From Sulfitobacter geojensis (GTDB taxonomy: Bacteria > Pseudomonadota > Alphaproteobacteria > Rhodobacterales > Rhodobacteraceae), in assembly GCF_000622325.1 (NCBI RefSeq), contig NZ_JASE01000005.1, positions 3,658,001-3,722,000 on the forward strand: 64,000 bases of DNA, read 5' to 3'. Each line of letters begins with the position of its first letter. Positions within the stretch are counted from its first letter, which is position 1. The notes below the pieces were generated by a model. That model did no database searches. It saw only the letters and a program-made list of their open reading frames with translations, and was not told where the DNA came from. The translations under genes were made by a program, and so were the position numbers. Positions 55,558-64,000 of this stretch are shown here, one piece after another.

Positions 55558-56277
55558 TTAATCGGGCAATACGCGGTAATGGTATCCGCCCACAGCGTCA
55601 AAGCCCAGAGCACGGTAAAGCCCATTTGCACCGGCGTTGGCATCGACGCAGAGGACGGAAATATGCGTGGCCCCCTGTGCGTGGCCCCAAAGGGCAGCCC
55701 GGCGCATCATCCATTCGGCAACCCCTTGTCGGCGTTGGTGTGGCAGCACGACAAGCCCGTGCACCATACAGATATTTTTATGTACCCCGACAAAAGCCGC
55801 ACCCGCCGGTTTTTCGTTCCATCGCGCCAAAATCCCCGTTTTACAAGCGGCCCGCGCCATCACGTTACGCCGCGCCTGTCCGATGCCATCGGTCGCCCAA
55901 ATCTCGTTCATGATGGCCAGCGGTTCCCAGATGCTAAACGCCGTCACGCGCGGGATTTCCACATCGGTCAGCTGTTCGATGGGTGCCACATAAATTGTTG
56001 TCGGGTCTTTGCGCAGATACCCCCGCGCGGCCAGCGCACTGTCCAGATCAGGCGTCGTGCCACGTTCACAGAAGATCGGCCGCTGAGCCATGGCTTGCAT
56101 GGCGTTTTCGGCAGCTGTGATCTGATCCCCGGATACCGCGCCCAAGGCGGTCGCGGCAGAGACCCGTTGCCCCCCGCCCTGCCCGTCGCGCAAGGTAAAC
56201 CCGTCTTGTTCCCAGACGCGGGCGGCGGGCCATGTCGCTTCGGACGCGGCAAACAAATCAGGCAAGGTCGGGGTCAT
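55558..56277 (-). CDS. GNAT-family N-acetyltransferase
   Basis: The 239-residue protein has a C-terminal GNAT fold. AAFVGVHKNICMVHGLVVLP is the central strand region, HQRRQGVAEWMMRRAALWG the acetyl-CoA loop, and VDANAGANGLYRALGFDAVG the final part. The N-terminal ~100 residues are less conserved. The substrate is unknown. It overlaps the CinA-like gene by 4 bp. Confidence 0.84.
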   Translation of the reverse strand: MTPTLPDLFAASEATWPAARVWEQDGFTLRDGQGGGQRVSAATALGAVSGDQITAAENAMQAMAQRPIFCERGTTPDLDSALAARGYLRKDPTTIYVAPIEQLTDVEIPRVTAFSIWEPLAIMNEIWATDGIGQARRNVMARAACKTGILARWNEKPAGAAFVGVHKNICMVHGLVVLPHQRRQGVAEWMMRRAALWGHAQGATHISVLCVDANAGANGLYRALGFDAVGGYHYRVLPD

Positions 56278-56993
56278 GAAAACGCGGCCTCAAGCTGCGC
56301 CAGGGCATCATCAATCTGGTCGACATCATTGCCCCGGATCACGATATGGGCCCCGTATTTCCCGTCTTTCTGGAAAGGGTATGACCCCATCGACAACAAG
56401 GGGAAAGCGTCAGCCAAGGCCCCCAACGGACCGGCGATATCGCCCTCGCCCCGTTCGATCCGCAGGGTTTTGCTGATCAGTGGCGCGCCGCCCGTCAAGG
56501 TCGGCAATACAGAAGCAACCATCGCGGTGAACACCGACGGGACACCAGCCATCACATGGACGTTTTCCAGCTTGAAACCCGGTGCTGCGGAAACAGGGTT
56601 GTCGATCAGGTCAGCGCCCGCGGGAATACGTGCCATGCGCAAACGCGCCGTGTTCAACTCGGTGCCGGACTTGGCATAATGTTCAGCCAATACCGCGCGC
56701 GCATCGTCGCGCACATCAATCGACACACCAAAGGCTGCAGCGATACAATCTGCGGTGATATCATCATGGGTCGGCCCAATACCGCCACTGGTAAAGACAT
56801 AGTCATAGATGGCCGACATCGCCTGCACAGCGCCGATAATCGTCTCGCGCACATCGCCAATCATCCGCACTTCTTGCAAATCAATACCGGCCTCGGTCAA
56901 TTGCCCTGCCAGATGGTGCATGTTGCTGTCTCGGGTACGGCCAGACAGAATTTCGTCTCCGATGACGATCATGGCGGCGGTGGGGTTGGACAT
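56274..56993 (-). CDS. CinA-like molybdopterin-binding-domain protein (MoCF_BD family), short form
   Basis: The 239-residue protein equals the N-terminal domain of CinA: AAMIVIGDEILSGRTRDSN at 5-23, FTSGGIGPTHDDITADCIA near 68-86, and the segment NVHVMAGVPSVFTAMVAS. In full CinA a C-terminal nicotinamide mononucleotide deamidase follows; it is missing here. Stand-alone forms are common in alphaproteobacteria and may act on nucleotide or cofactor damage. It is the first gene of a leftward operon with a GNAT, an AhpD-like and an OmpA-family gene. It is divergent from sfsA. Confidence 0.88.
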   Translation of the reverse strand: MSNPTAAMIVIGDEILSGRTRDSNMHHLAGQLTEAGIDLQEVRMIGDVRETIIGAVQAMSAIYDYVFTSGGIGPTHDDITADCIAAAFGVSIDVRDDARAVLAEHYAKSGTELNTARLRMARIPAGADLIDNPVSAAPGFKLENVHVMAGVPSVFTAMVASVLPTLTGGAPLISKTLRIERGEGDIAGPLGALADAFPLLSMGSYPFQKDGKYGAHIVIRGNDVDQIDDALAQLEAAFS

Positions 56994-57040
56994 GGCGCTT
57001 CTCCTTGAGCGTGCTTTGGATAGGGTATAGGGCGCACCCC

Positions 57041-57754
57041 ATGCGCTTTCAAACCCAACTTGTCCCCGCCCGTCTGATCCGCCGCTATAAACGCTTTCTG
57101 GCCGATTGCAGACTTGAGGACGGCACCGAAGTGGTTGCCCATTGCGCCAACCCCGGATCGATGATGGGACTGGCCGATGAAGGCATAAAGATCTGGCTGG
57201 AACCCAACGATGATCCCAAGAAAAAGCTGAATTATGGCTGGCGGCTGGTGGATCACGAGAATGGCCATTTCACCGGCGTCGACACCTCTTTGCCCAACAA
57301 GGCCGTGCGCGCCGCACTTGAAGCGCGCGAGGTCGCAGGGCTTGAGCGTTACACCACCGTGCGCCCCGAAGTGAAATACGGCACCAACTCCCGCATCGAT
57401 TTTCTGCTGACTGAAAACGGATTGCCGGACGCCTATGTCGAAGTCAAATCCGTCACCCTATCGCGCGAAACAGGGTTGGCAGAATTTCCCGACAGCGTTA
57501 CCGCGCGGGGTGCCAAACATCTGGGCGAACTGGCCAAAGTCGCCCATGCCGGACACCGCGCCGTGCTGCTGTATCTGGTACAACGTACCGACTGCACCTA
57601 TGTCACAATGGCCGCTGACATTGACCCGACTTATGCCGCCGCCCATGCTGCGGCGACAGAGGCCGGGGTGGAAACCCTCTGCATCGCCACCCATATTACA
57701 CCGCAGGCGGTAACAATTGCAGGGCCTCTGGTCCTTGGCCGCCCCACGCGCTAG
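57041..57754 (+). CDS. sfsA: SfsA (sugar fermentation stimulation) family DNA/RNA-binding nuclease-like protein
   Basis: The 237-residue protein has the SfsA hallmarks: RFLADCRLEDGTEVVAHCAN (18-37) followed by PGSMMGL, then YGTNSRIDFLL and YVEVKSVTL. The last two form a PD-(D/E)XK-like nuclease core with Asp, Glu and Lys in order. The cellular role is still unclear; E. coli SfsA was described as a regulator of maltose genes. The ATG at 57041 is the family start; a frame 12 codons longer is not. It precedes map by 33 bp. Confidence 0.92.
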   Translation: MRFQTQLVPARLIRRYKRFLADCRLEDGTEVVAHCANPGSMMGLADEGIKIWLEPNDDPKKKLNYGWRLVDHENGHFTGVDTSLPNKAVRAALEAREVAGLERYTTVRPEVKYGTNSRIDFLLTENGLPDAYVEVKSVTLSRETGLAEFPDSVTARGAKHLGELAKVAHAGHRAVLLYLVQRTDCTYVTMAADIDPTYAAAHAAATEAGVETLCIATHITPQAVTIAGPLVLGRPTR

Positions 57755-57787
57755 GAAGACATAAATGATAACCGATTGGAGAAACCG

Positions 57788-58600
57788 GTGACTGAACAAC
57801 ACCGTGGCCGCCAGACAAAAGACGGCATTCGCATTTACGACCCTTCCGATTCTGCTGGCATGTACGCCGCTGGTGCGCTTGCCGCGACCATTCTGGACGA
57901 AATTGCAGAGCATGTTTTTGTCGGTCAGACCACGGCCGAGATTGACCGGATTATCGAAGACAAGGTCAATGCCGCCGGCGCGAAATCCGCGACGATCGGG
58001 TACAAGGGGTATCAACACGCCAGCTGTATTTCGGTGAACCATGTGGTGTGCCACGGCATCCCCGGCGACAAAAAGCTGAAAGACGGCGACATCCTGAACA
58101 TTGATGTGACAGTGATTGTGGATGGCTGGTTCGGTGACACAAGCCGCATGTATGTGGCGGGCAAACTGTCGCGCAAGGCCGAGCGTCTGATTGATATTAC
58201 ACATAAATCCCTGATGCGCGGGATCGAAGCGGTCAAACCCGGCAACACCTTTGGTGACATCGGCCATGCGATCCAGAGTTTTGTCGAAGCGCAGCGTATG
58301 TCTGTTGTTACTGACTTTTGCGGCCACGGGCTGGGGCGTGTGTTCCACTCGCCGCCCAATGTTCTGCACTATGGTAAACCGGGCACCGGTGCCGTTCTGG
58401 AGCCGGGGATGTTTTTTACCATCGAGCCTATGGTGAACCTTGGCCGCGCCGAAACCAAAACCCTTTCGGATGACTGGACCGCAGTAACACGTGACAAATC
58501 CCTGTCAGCACAGTTTGAACATTCGGTCGGTGTCACTGAGGATGGTGTGGAAATTTTCACCCTATCGCCAGCGGGCAAGTTCCACCCGACCTACGGTTGA
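57788..58600 (+). CDS. map: Methionine aminopeptidase, type I
   Basis: The 270-residue metalloprotease removes the initiator Met from new proteins. Metal ligands are visible as the Asp in DILNIDVTVIVDGWFGDTSR (two Asp), His in FCGHGLGRVFH, Glu in FTIEPMVN and Glu in FEHSVGVTEDG. The start is a GTG at 57788 with GGAGA 5 bp upstream; a TTG four codons earlier overlaps that box. It follows sfsA by 33 bp on the same strand. Confidence 0.94.
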   Translation: MTEQHRGRQTKDGIRIYDPSDSAGMYAAGALAATILDEIAEHVFVGQTTAEIDRIIEDKVNAAGAKSATIGYKGYQHASCISVNHVVCHGIPGDKKLKDGDILNIDVTVIVDGWFGDTSRMYVAGKLSRKAERLIDITHKSLMRGIEAVKPGNTFGDIGHAIQSFVEAQRMSVVTDFCGHGLGRVFHSPPNVLHYGKPGTGAVLEPGMFFTIEPMVNLGRAETKTLSDDWTAVTRDKSLSAQFEHSVGVTEDGVEIFTLSPAGKFHPTYG

Positions 58601-58699
58601 TCCACCCCGTCTCGCAATTATCTTGCGTTTTTAGGTAATAACTATTGCCATAATTTCAATCATGTGGTGTCTTGCCCCAAATAGGGAAGGGATTCTGAC

Positions 58700-59911
58700 A
58701 TGAATTGGCAAGAAATATTCGCCACCCGCATGGACCGGATGCAGGCAAGCGAGATTCGCGAACTGCTTAAACTGCTGGATCAGCCTGATATTATTTCGTT
58801 TGCGGGGGGCATTCCCGACCCTGCGTTGTTCCCTGTGCAGGCCTTTCAGGAGGCGATGACCGACGCGCTATCCCCCGCGCAGAGCAGCGCCGCCTTGCAA
58901 TATTCCGTTTCCGAAGGGTTCGGCCCGCTGCGCGACTGGATTGTGGGTGAAATGGGCGCCCTTGGCGTCCCCTGTACCCGCGACAACATTTTGATCACCT
59001 CAGGTTCGCAACAGGCGCTGGATTATCTCGGCAAGCTGATGCTGTCACCGAATGACACAGCACTGATCGGCTGGCCGACGTATCTTGGCGCGCTCGGGGC
59101 TTTCAACGCTTATGAACCGCATTATGATCGCCTGATCCCGCGCGGAAACCGGTCGGCCGAAGATTACGCAAAGACCGCCAAAGACAACGGCGGCCGGGTG
59201 AAATTTGCCTATGCTTCCGTGGATTTTGCCAACCCCACAGGCGAAACGCTGGACCGCGCAGCACGTGAAAACATCCTAGATCTGGCCGACACGCTCGACA
59301 TCGCGGTGATCGAGGATTCGGCCTATCAATCCTTGCGGTTTGACGGCGATCCAATCCCCCCGATGCTAGCCCTCGAAATCGCTCGAAAGGGCAGCATCAA
59401 CGAGTGTCGCACGCTGTATTGCGGCAGCTTCTCCAAAACGCTGGCCCCCGGTCTGCGGGTCGGATGGATTTGTGGCGCTGAACCGGTGATCAGCCGCCTT
59501 GTGCTGATGAAACAAGCGGCGGACCTGCATTCGTCCACCCTGAACCAGATGGCGATCAACGCCGTCGCGCGGTCGGTTTTCACCGATCATACTGCCAACC
59601 TACGACGGGTGTACCGCCTGCGCCGCGATGCGATGCTGACCGCCTTGCAAGAACATATGCCAGACGGGGTGGAATGGACAAAACCCGAAGGCGGAATGTT
59701 TGTCTGGGTGACCCTGCCAAAAGATATGGACGGTGCGGCTTTGCTGCGTCACGCGCTGGAAACACAAAAACTGGCCTTTGTGCCGGGGCATGCGTTCTTT
59801 GCCGATCGCTCGGGTGCGAATACGTTGCGGCTGGCCTATTCTTTGGCGGATGAAGCACAGATCAACGAAGGTATGAAACGGCTGGGCGCGGCGATCAGGG
59901 ACTTGGCGTAA
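58700..59911 (+). CDS. PLP-dependent class I/II aminotransferase (2-aminoadipate aminotransferase-like)
   Basis: The 403-residue enzyme has ISFAGGIPDPALFPVQAF near 33-50, the TSGSQQALDYLGKLML region, the Asn in FANPTGET, and the PLP lysine in YCGSFSKTLAPGLRVGW. These place it with LysN/KAT-type transaminases that act on aromatic or 2-aminoadipate substrates. Substrate choice is not settled. An AT-rich 99-bp promoter region has a near palindrome GGTAAT-AACT-ATTGCC at 58634-58649. The 3' end overlaps rsmD by 17 bp in convergence. Confidence 0.87.
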   Translation: MNWQEIFATRMDRMQASEIRELLKLLDQPDIISFAGGIPDPALFPVQAFQEAMTDALSPAQSSAALQYSVSEGFGPLRDWIVGEMGALGVPCTRDNILITSGSQQALDYLGKLMLSPNDTALIGWPTYLGALGAFNAYEPHYDRLIPRGNRSAEDYAKTAKDNGGRVKFAYASVDFANPTGETLDRAARENILDLADTLDIAVIEDSAYQSLRFDGDPIPPMLALEIARKGSINECRTLYCGSFSKTLAPGLRVGWICGAEPVISRLVLMKQAADLHSSTLNQMAINAVARSVFTDHTANLRRVYRLRRDAMLTALQEHMPDGVEWTKPEGGMFVWVTLPKDMDGAALLRHALETQKLAFVPGHAFFADRSGANTLRLAYSLADEAQINEGMKRLGAAIRDLA

Positions 59912-60455
59912 CCTCAAGCAGGGTGACATGGGTATCGCCGTATTTGCGGCTGTCCAAACGGGTGAACCCCTTTGGTGCGAACTGCGCGGCGTTTTCCTCC
60001 CAGACGATCATCGCACCAGCGGCCAGCCAACCGCCTGCCTGCGCCGCGGCCAATGCTTGTTGGCCCATGCCCTTACCATAGGGCGGATCAAGGAACACCA
60101 GATCGAACGGGGCCTGCCGCCACGCCCCTAGTGCCGTCGCATCATTGCGCAGCAGGGTCGTCTGCTCCGCAACCCTCATCTTGGCAATGTTTTCACCAAT
60201 CAGGCGCTGGCCGACACGGCCGTTTTCGACAAAACACACGAACTGGGCACCACGCGACAGCGCCTCCAGCCCCAAGGCACCGGTGCCAGCGAACAGGTCC
60301 AGCACCCGCGCCCCGTTGATCACATTGTGATGCGTCAACATGGAAAACAGGCTTTCGCGTACGCGATCCGATGTGGGGCGCAGATGCGCAGCGACGTCGC
60401 CCTTGCCAACATCGGCAAGCACCGTGCCGCGTGATTTACCCGCGATAATCCTCAC
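59895..60455 (-). CDS. rsmD: 16S rRNA (guanine966-N2) methyltransferase RsmD
   Basis: The 186-residue enzyme opens with the family start MRIIAGKSRGTVL and has RPTSDRVRESLFSML. The SAM motif is VLDLFAGTGALGLEALSRGA at about 51-70, and the catalytic DPPY is in FLDPPYGKGM. It methylates G966 in 16S rRNA during 30S assembly. It overlaps the ferredoxin-reductase gene by 4 bp and converges on the aminotransferase gene with a 17-bp overlap. Confidence 0.94.
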   Translation of the reverse strand: MRIIAGKSRGTVLADVGKGDVAAHLRPTSDRVRESLFSMLTHHNVINGARVLDLFAGTGALGLEALSRGAQFVCFVENGRVGQRLIGENIAKMRVAEQTTLLRNDATALGAWRQAPFDLVFLDPPYGKGMGQQALAAAQAGGWLAAGAMIVWEENAAQFAPKGFTRLDSRKYGDTHVTLLEVTPSP

Positions 60456-61660
60456 GCTTTCAACAAAGCCTTTAACTCTGTTGCAGGGTCCGCGATCAAT
60501 TCAGCCGCAGGTGATTTGCCGCTTTCGATCAAACGCTTACCCACCATAAATCCGCGTGGATCGTTCATTGCATCCACGGCCAATAATTCATCCCCGCGGT
60601 AATACCAGAATGCGACGCTATCCGCGTCCGTGCGGCGGGTCACAACACGATCATAGCCCGTGTTCAGGCCAGCGATCTGTAGTTTCACATCGTATTGATC
60701 CGACCAGAACCACGGCTTCGCGACATATTCCTTGCCCGCGCCCATGATATTTTCCGCAACCACTTCAGCCTGATCAATCGCGTTTGGCACCGATTCCAAC
60801 CGGATACGCCCGCCGCGATAGGGAAAGGACGAACAATCCCCCGCAGCCCAAATACCGCCGACCGACGTGCGCCCCTGCGCATCGACCTTTATTCCGTTTT
60901 CCAAAACAACACCGGCGGCTTCGGCCAGACCTGTCGCCGGGCGAATGCCGACACCGACAATCACGAAATCCACATCCAGCTCGGATCCGTCCGACAGGCG
61001 CGCGCCGCTAACCGACCCTTCCCCCAGAAGTGTCTCAAGCCCGACACCTTCGCGGATATCGACGCCATGCCCCTTGTGAAGAGCACGAAAGAAATCACTG
61101 GTTTCAGGGGCTGCGACCCGCTGCAAGATCCGGCCGGACATTTCAACCAACGTGACCTGCAAGCCAAGTTTGGCCGCGACCGATGCGGCCTCCAGCCCGA
61201 TGTAGCCGCCGCCGACGATCAGCACCTTCGCGCCTTTGACAAAACGCGGTGCCATGCCGTCCACATCCGCGAGATCGCGCACCACATGCACCCCGTCCAG
61301 CCCCCCGCCGATGGCTGTGGGCAAGCGGTTGGGTTCCGATCCGGTGGTCAGGACAAGATCATCATAGGCCAACACATCGCCGCCTATGGCAACGGTGCGC
61401 GCTTGCGCATCAATTGCATCAACCCGCGCATTCAAACGCAGCTGAATATCCAACTCATCATAGAAACTTTCGGGCCGCAGGAACAACCGCTCCAGCGTCA
61501 TATCCCCCATCAGATAGGCTTTGCTCAGGGGCGGGCGTTGATACGGCGGCACCGGCTCCGCCCCGATCAGGGTCACCTTCCCGTCGTACCCGCCGTTGCG
61601 CAATTTGGCGACACAGGACGACCCTGCCTGCCCCGCACCGATAACAACTACATGAGCCAT
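60452..61660 (-). CDS. FAD-dependent ferredoxin/rubredoxin reductase
   Basis: The 402-residue flavoprotein has the FAD motif VVIGAGQAGSSCVAKLRNGG at 4-23, the NAD motif VLIVGGGYIGLEAASVAAKLG near 145-165, and IWAAGDCSSFPY in the C-terminal FAD site. It resembles reductases of oxygenase and P450 electron chains (ThcD, PdR type). No ferredoxin or P450 gene is near. It overlaps rsmD by 4 bp, and it is divergent from the peroxiredoxin across 87 bp. Confidence 0.88.
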   Translation of the reverse strand: MAHVVVIGAGQAGSSCVAKLRNGGYDGKVTLIGAEPVPPYQRPPLSKAYLMGDMTLERLFLRPESFYDELDIQLRLNARVDAIDAQARTVAIGGDVLAYDDLVLTTGSEPNRLPTAIGGGLDGVHVVRDLADVDGMAPRFVKGAKVLIVGGGYIGLEAASVAAKLGLQVTLVEMSGRILQRVAAPETSDFFRALHKGHGVDIREGVGLETLLGEGSVSGARLSDGSELDVDFVIVGVGIRPATGLAEAAGVVLENGIKVDAQGRTSVGGIWAAGDCSSFPYRGGRIRLESVPNAIDQAEVVAENIMGAGKEYVAKPWFWSDQYDVKLQIAGLNTGYDRVVTRRTDADSVAFWYYRGDELLAVDAMNDPRGFMVGKRLIESGKSPAAELIADPATELKALLKA

Positions 61661-61747
61661 GAATTCTCTCCGAATAACTGGTCGCCCTTAGCGGTGGAAC
61701 CTATATGCTGCATGCCAAGATAGGCAATCACATGAAAGGCATATGCT

Positions 61748-62236
61748 ATGACAATTACCCAAGGCGACACCCTGCCCGACGCAACATTGGTAGAAATGGG
61801 CGCTGAAGGGCCAGCCCCCGTAAAAATGTCCGACAAGGTCAAGGGCCGCAAGGTCGTTGTCTTTGCCGTGCCGGGTGCGTTCACGCCCACCTGCCATTCC
61901 GCCCACGTCCCAAGCTTTGTGCGTACCAAGGGCGAATTCGATGCCAAGGGCGTAGACGAGATCATCTGTGTGTCGTGCAACGACCCGTTTGTGATGAAAG
62001 CATGGGGCGAAGCGACAGGCGCGACAGCGGCAGGGATCACCATGCTGGCAGACGCCTCATCCGAATTCACCAAAGCCATTGGTATGGATTTTGACGCGGC
62101 CCCCGCCGGCCTGATCGCGCGGTCAAAACGCTATGCGATGTTGGTGGACGACGGCAAAGTGACGTTGCTGCAAGAGGAAGAGAGCCCCGGCGTATGTGAA
62201 GTATCCGGCGGCGAAGGCCTGCTTGCCAGCATGTAA
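61748..62236 (+). CDS. Peroxiredoxin of the Prx5 type
   Basis: The 162-residue protein has the peroxidatic Cys49 in PGAFTPTCHSAHVPSF, with Thr46 of the PxxxTxxC motif, and the usual DEIICVSCNDPFVMKAWG region after it. The second cysteine there could serve as a resolving residue. It reduces organic and hydrogen peroxides in the cytoplasm, probably with glutaredoxin or thioredoxin. A clear bidirectional terminator follows at 62245. Confidence 0.93.
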   Translation: MTITQGDTLPDATLVEMGAEGPAPVKMSDKVKGRKVVVFAVPGAFTPTCHSAHVPSFVRTKGEFDAKGVDEIICVSCNDPFVMKAWGEATGATAAGITMLADASSEFTKAIGMDFDAAPAGLIARSKRYAMLVDDGKVTLLQEEESPGVCEVSGGEGLLASM

Positions 62237-62244
62237 TTTGTGAG

Positions 62245-62270
62245 ACGGGGCGCGATTTATTGCGCCCCGT
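62245..62270. terminator. Terminator between the peroxiredoxin and mscS genes
   Basis: ACGGGGCGC (62245-62253) pairs perfectly with GCGCCCCGT (62262-62270) around an 8-nt loop, followed by TTCTTT on the plus strand. It lies between two convergent genes and may serve both, though the leftward U run is weak. Confidence 0.85.
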
Positions 62271-62280
62271 TTCTTTAACC

Positions 62281-63147
62281 TTAGCTCGACGCCTGGATCA
62301 TCGTCCGTGTCGGGAATGGAATATCCACACCACCGGCATCCAGCGCTTCTTTGACCTGCCTGGTCATGTCCGCGCGAAACGCGAAATACTCGCTGGCATT
62401 GCACCAGACCCGCACCAGAAAATCGACCGAACTGTCGCCAAGGTTTGTCACCTGAATAAACGGTTCGGGGTCCGCATGGGCGCGCGCGTCGGCCATGATG
62501 GTATCGCGGATGATGGTTTCCGCATCCTTCAGATTTGCCCCATAACCCACGCCGAACGTCCACTCCGCACGACGTTTGTCATTGGTGGAATAATTGGTGA
62601 TCACATTGCCCCACACCTCGGAGTTGGGCACGATGACTTGAACGTTGCTCAAATCGGCAAGTTCGGTGAAATTCAGATTGATCTGTTTGACCGTCCCCAT
62701 TTCATCGGCAACCTCAACAAAATCACCAATCTTGATAGGGCGGAACAGGATGAGCATCACGCCCGCCGCCACGTTCGACAGGGTGCCTTGCAGCGCCAGA
62801 CCGATCGCCAGACCGGCGGCACCGATAACAGCCACCACCGACGTGGTTTGAACACCGAAAGTGTTAAGCACAAACAAGAGCGTAAAGCCCAACACCACGT
62901 AGCGCACGATAGAGGCCAGAAAGTCGAACAACATCTCGTCGAGATGTTTGTTTTTGCGGCCCAGACTGGACACGCGCCGTTGCAGCCATGCCGAAACAAT
63001 CCACCCCAGCAACAGGATCGCAATTGCACCCAGTAGCGAACCAGCAGCACTTGCAAGAAACTCCAGCGTCAGCAAATCGGACAGCGATTTACCTTGCCAG
63101 ATCTCGGTCGTCATCATTGATTCCATCGTATTCTCCACCTCTTCCAT
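62281..63147 (-). CDS. MscS-family small-conductance mechanosensitive channel
   Basis: The 288-residue inner-membrane channel has three helices (about 35-55, 75-100 and 105-130). The pore helix region AAGLAIGLALQGTLSNVAAG and the beta-domain start GDFVEVADEMGTVKQINLNF match MscS. It opens on osmotic downshift. Two starts are possible: the ATG at 63147, overlapping the phhB stop by one base, and the ATG at 63126, which has GGTGGAG 6 bp upstream. The longer one is listed. It forms an operon with phhB. Confidence 0.92.
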   Translation of the reverse strand: MEEVENTMESMMTTEIWQGKSLSDLLTLEFLASAAGSLLGAIAILLLGWIVSAWLQRRVSSLGRKNKHLDEMLFDFLASIVRYVVLGFTLLFVLNTFGVQTTSVVAVIGAAGLAIGLALQGTLSNVAAGVMLILFRPIKIGDFVEVADEMGTVKQINLNFTELADLSNVQVIVPNSEVWGNVITNYSTNDKRRAEWTFGVGYGANLKDAETIIRDTIMADARAHADPEPFIQVTNLGDSSVDFLVRVWCNASEYFAFRADMTRQVKEALDAGGVDIPFPTRTMIQASS

Positions 63148-63455
63148 CAGGATGCCCCCTCGCCGAATAGCCCGTCCATCTTGCGCGCGAGTTTGGCATC
63201 CAACGCGCTTAACCCGTCCACATCATGGGTGGTAAGCGTCACATTCACGGTCTTGTAAACATTGTCCCATTCCGGGTGATGGTCCCATTTTTCCGCCCAG
63301 ATCGCCGCTTGGGTCATCCAGCCGAAGGCCTCGACAAAATTGCCGAAGACAAAGGTTTTGCGGATCGCATCGCGCCCGTCGACCATCGCCCACCCGGTAT
63401 CAAACAGGGGCTTTAACACCGTATTGCGCGTCTCTTCACTTAGTTTTTCTGTCAT
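63147..63455 (-). CDS. phhB: Pterin-4a-carbinolamine dehydratase PhhB
   Basis: The 102-residue protein has the dehydratase signature: FNF-type segment [20 protein letters not shown] (38-57) with [20 protein letters not shown] following, where the two His are the active-site pair. It recycles the oxidised pterin made by aromatic amino acid hydroxylases, but no hydroxylase gene is in the window. It overlaps mscS by one base and the upstream gene by 4 bp. Confidence 0.93.
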   Translation of the reverse strand: MTEKLSEETRNTVLKPLFDTGWAMVDGRDAIRKTFVFGNFVEAFGWMTQAAIWAEKWDHHPEWDNVYKTVNVTLTTHDVDGLSALDAKLARKMDGLFGEGAS

Positions 63456-64000
63456 TCCTGCTCCTCAACGCGGGCACGTTTGAACGGCCCGTATTCTGTC
63501 AAAATCTCGATTTCCTGATCGACCGCATCGCGTTCGGCTTGCAAATAATCGCCAACCGCGCGCGCAAAGCCCTCATCACGCATCCAATGCAGTGACCACG
63601 TCGGCGTCGGTAGATAACCGCGGGCCAGCTTATGTTCGCCCTGCGCGCCCGCTTCGACGGTTGCCAGACCATTGGCAATCGCAATGTCGATCGCCTGATA
63701 GTAGCACAGTTCGAAATGCAAACAGGGGTGATGTTCGATACACCCCCAGTACCGCCCGTAAAGCGTATCCGCACCGATGAAGTTCAGCGCCCCTGCCACC
63801 CAACGCCCGTCCCGTTGTGCCAGGACAAGCGCCATATCATCACGCAAGGTTTCCTGCGCAATGTCGAAAAAGGCCCGCGTGAGGTAAGGTGTGCCCCACT
63901 TGCGCGCGCCGGTGTCCTGATAGAATTGCCAGAAGGCATCCCAATGTTCGGGTTGAATTTGATCGCCGGTAAACGTTTGTATTTGCCCGCCAAACCCTTG
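63452..64000 (-). CDS. GNAT-like DUF482 protein (COG3146 type), N-terminal part beyond the window
   Basis: The frame is open to the right edge, giving 182 C-terminal residues. The visible part starts [19 protein letters not shown] and contains [58 protein letters not shown] and [20 protein letters not shown]. These match the large GNAT-like DUF482 family once called peptidoglycan-synthesis related. The substrate is unknown. It precedes phhB with a 4-bp overlap in a leftward operon with mscS. Confidence 0.85.
   Translation of the reverse strand, partial: QGFGGQIQTFTGDQIQPEHWDAFWQFYQDTGARKWGTPYLTRAFFDIAQETLRDDMALVLAQRDGRWVAGALNFIGADTLYGRYWGCIEHHPCLHFELCYYQAIDIAIANGLATVEAGAQGEHKLARGYLPTPTWSLHWMRDEGFARAVGDYLQAERDAVDQEIEILTEYGPFKRARVEEQE

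Noticed and set aside
58634..58649. GGTAAT-AACT-ATTGCC as an operator before the aminotransferase gene
   Set aside because: One mismatch and an AT-rich context make chance likely. Noted in that gene's entry but not listed as a site.

Overview
The window looks like chromosomal DNA of a Roseobacter-group alphaproteobacterium (Rhodobacteraceae). The reasons are the GC-rich coding style, the xsc-pta taurine locus with a MocR-type TauR regulator and soeABC, a TAXI-type TRAP transporter, and a SelD fused to a flavoprotein. The genus is not certain from sequence alone; a Sulfitobacter- or Ruegeria-like organism would fit. No rRNA, tRNA, CRISPR array, insertion sequence or prophage was seen. Genes are tightly packed with many 4-nt ATGA overlaps.

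Layout. 0-5.5 kb: the end of a sulfatase-family gene and the sbcDC nuclease operon. 5.5-9.7 kb: a long non-coding gap, then a TAXI/TRAP uptake operon with a small monooxygenase-fold gene. 9.9-16.6 kb: a 4-TM protein, mnmH (tRNA 2-selenouridine synthase) converging on a flavoprotein-SelD fusion, a MarR regulator and a DEAD-box helicase. 16.7-37.7 kb: a sulfonate island, described below. 37.7-49.8 kb: housekeeping and repair genes (dapA, lytic transglycosylase, EamA exporter, mnmD and an MnmC2-like oxidase, an Ada/Ogt-like protein, nth, adenosine kinase, rppH). 50-64 kb: fadH, a LysR regulator, envelope lipoprotein and OmpA genes, a cinA-like operon, sfsA, map, an aminotransferase, rsmD with a ferredoxin reductase, a peroxiredoxin, mscS, phhB and a truncated acyltransferase-like gene.

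The sulfonate island carries every step from taurine outside the cell to acetyl-CoA and sulfate. TauABC imports taurine. Tpa transaminates it to sulfoacetaldehyde. Xsc cleaves this to acetyl phosphate and sulfite, and Pta makes acetyl-CoA. Sulfite can leave through a TauE/SafE-type TSUP protein or be oxidised on the cytoplasmic face of the membrane by SoeABC. TauR is encoded directly upstream of xsc. Pairs of TGG-centred direct repeats 22-23 bp apart precede tpa, xsc and tauR, and related sites lie far upstream of tauA; I propose these as the TauR operators. The island is interrupted by a metzincin-like RTX protein, a FAD oxidoreductase, a putative papain/NlpC-fold amidase effector with no visible immunity gene, and an orphan BrnA-like antitoxin.

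The most unusual item is a 26-codon reading frame that exactly fills the soeA-soeB gap. Its ATG overlaps the soeA stop and its TGA overlaps the soeB start, and it has a plausible ribosome binding site.
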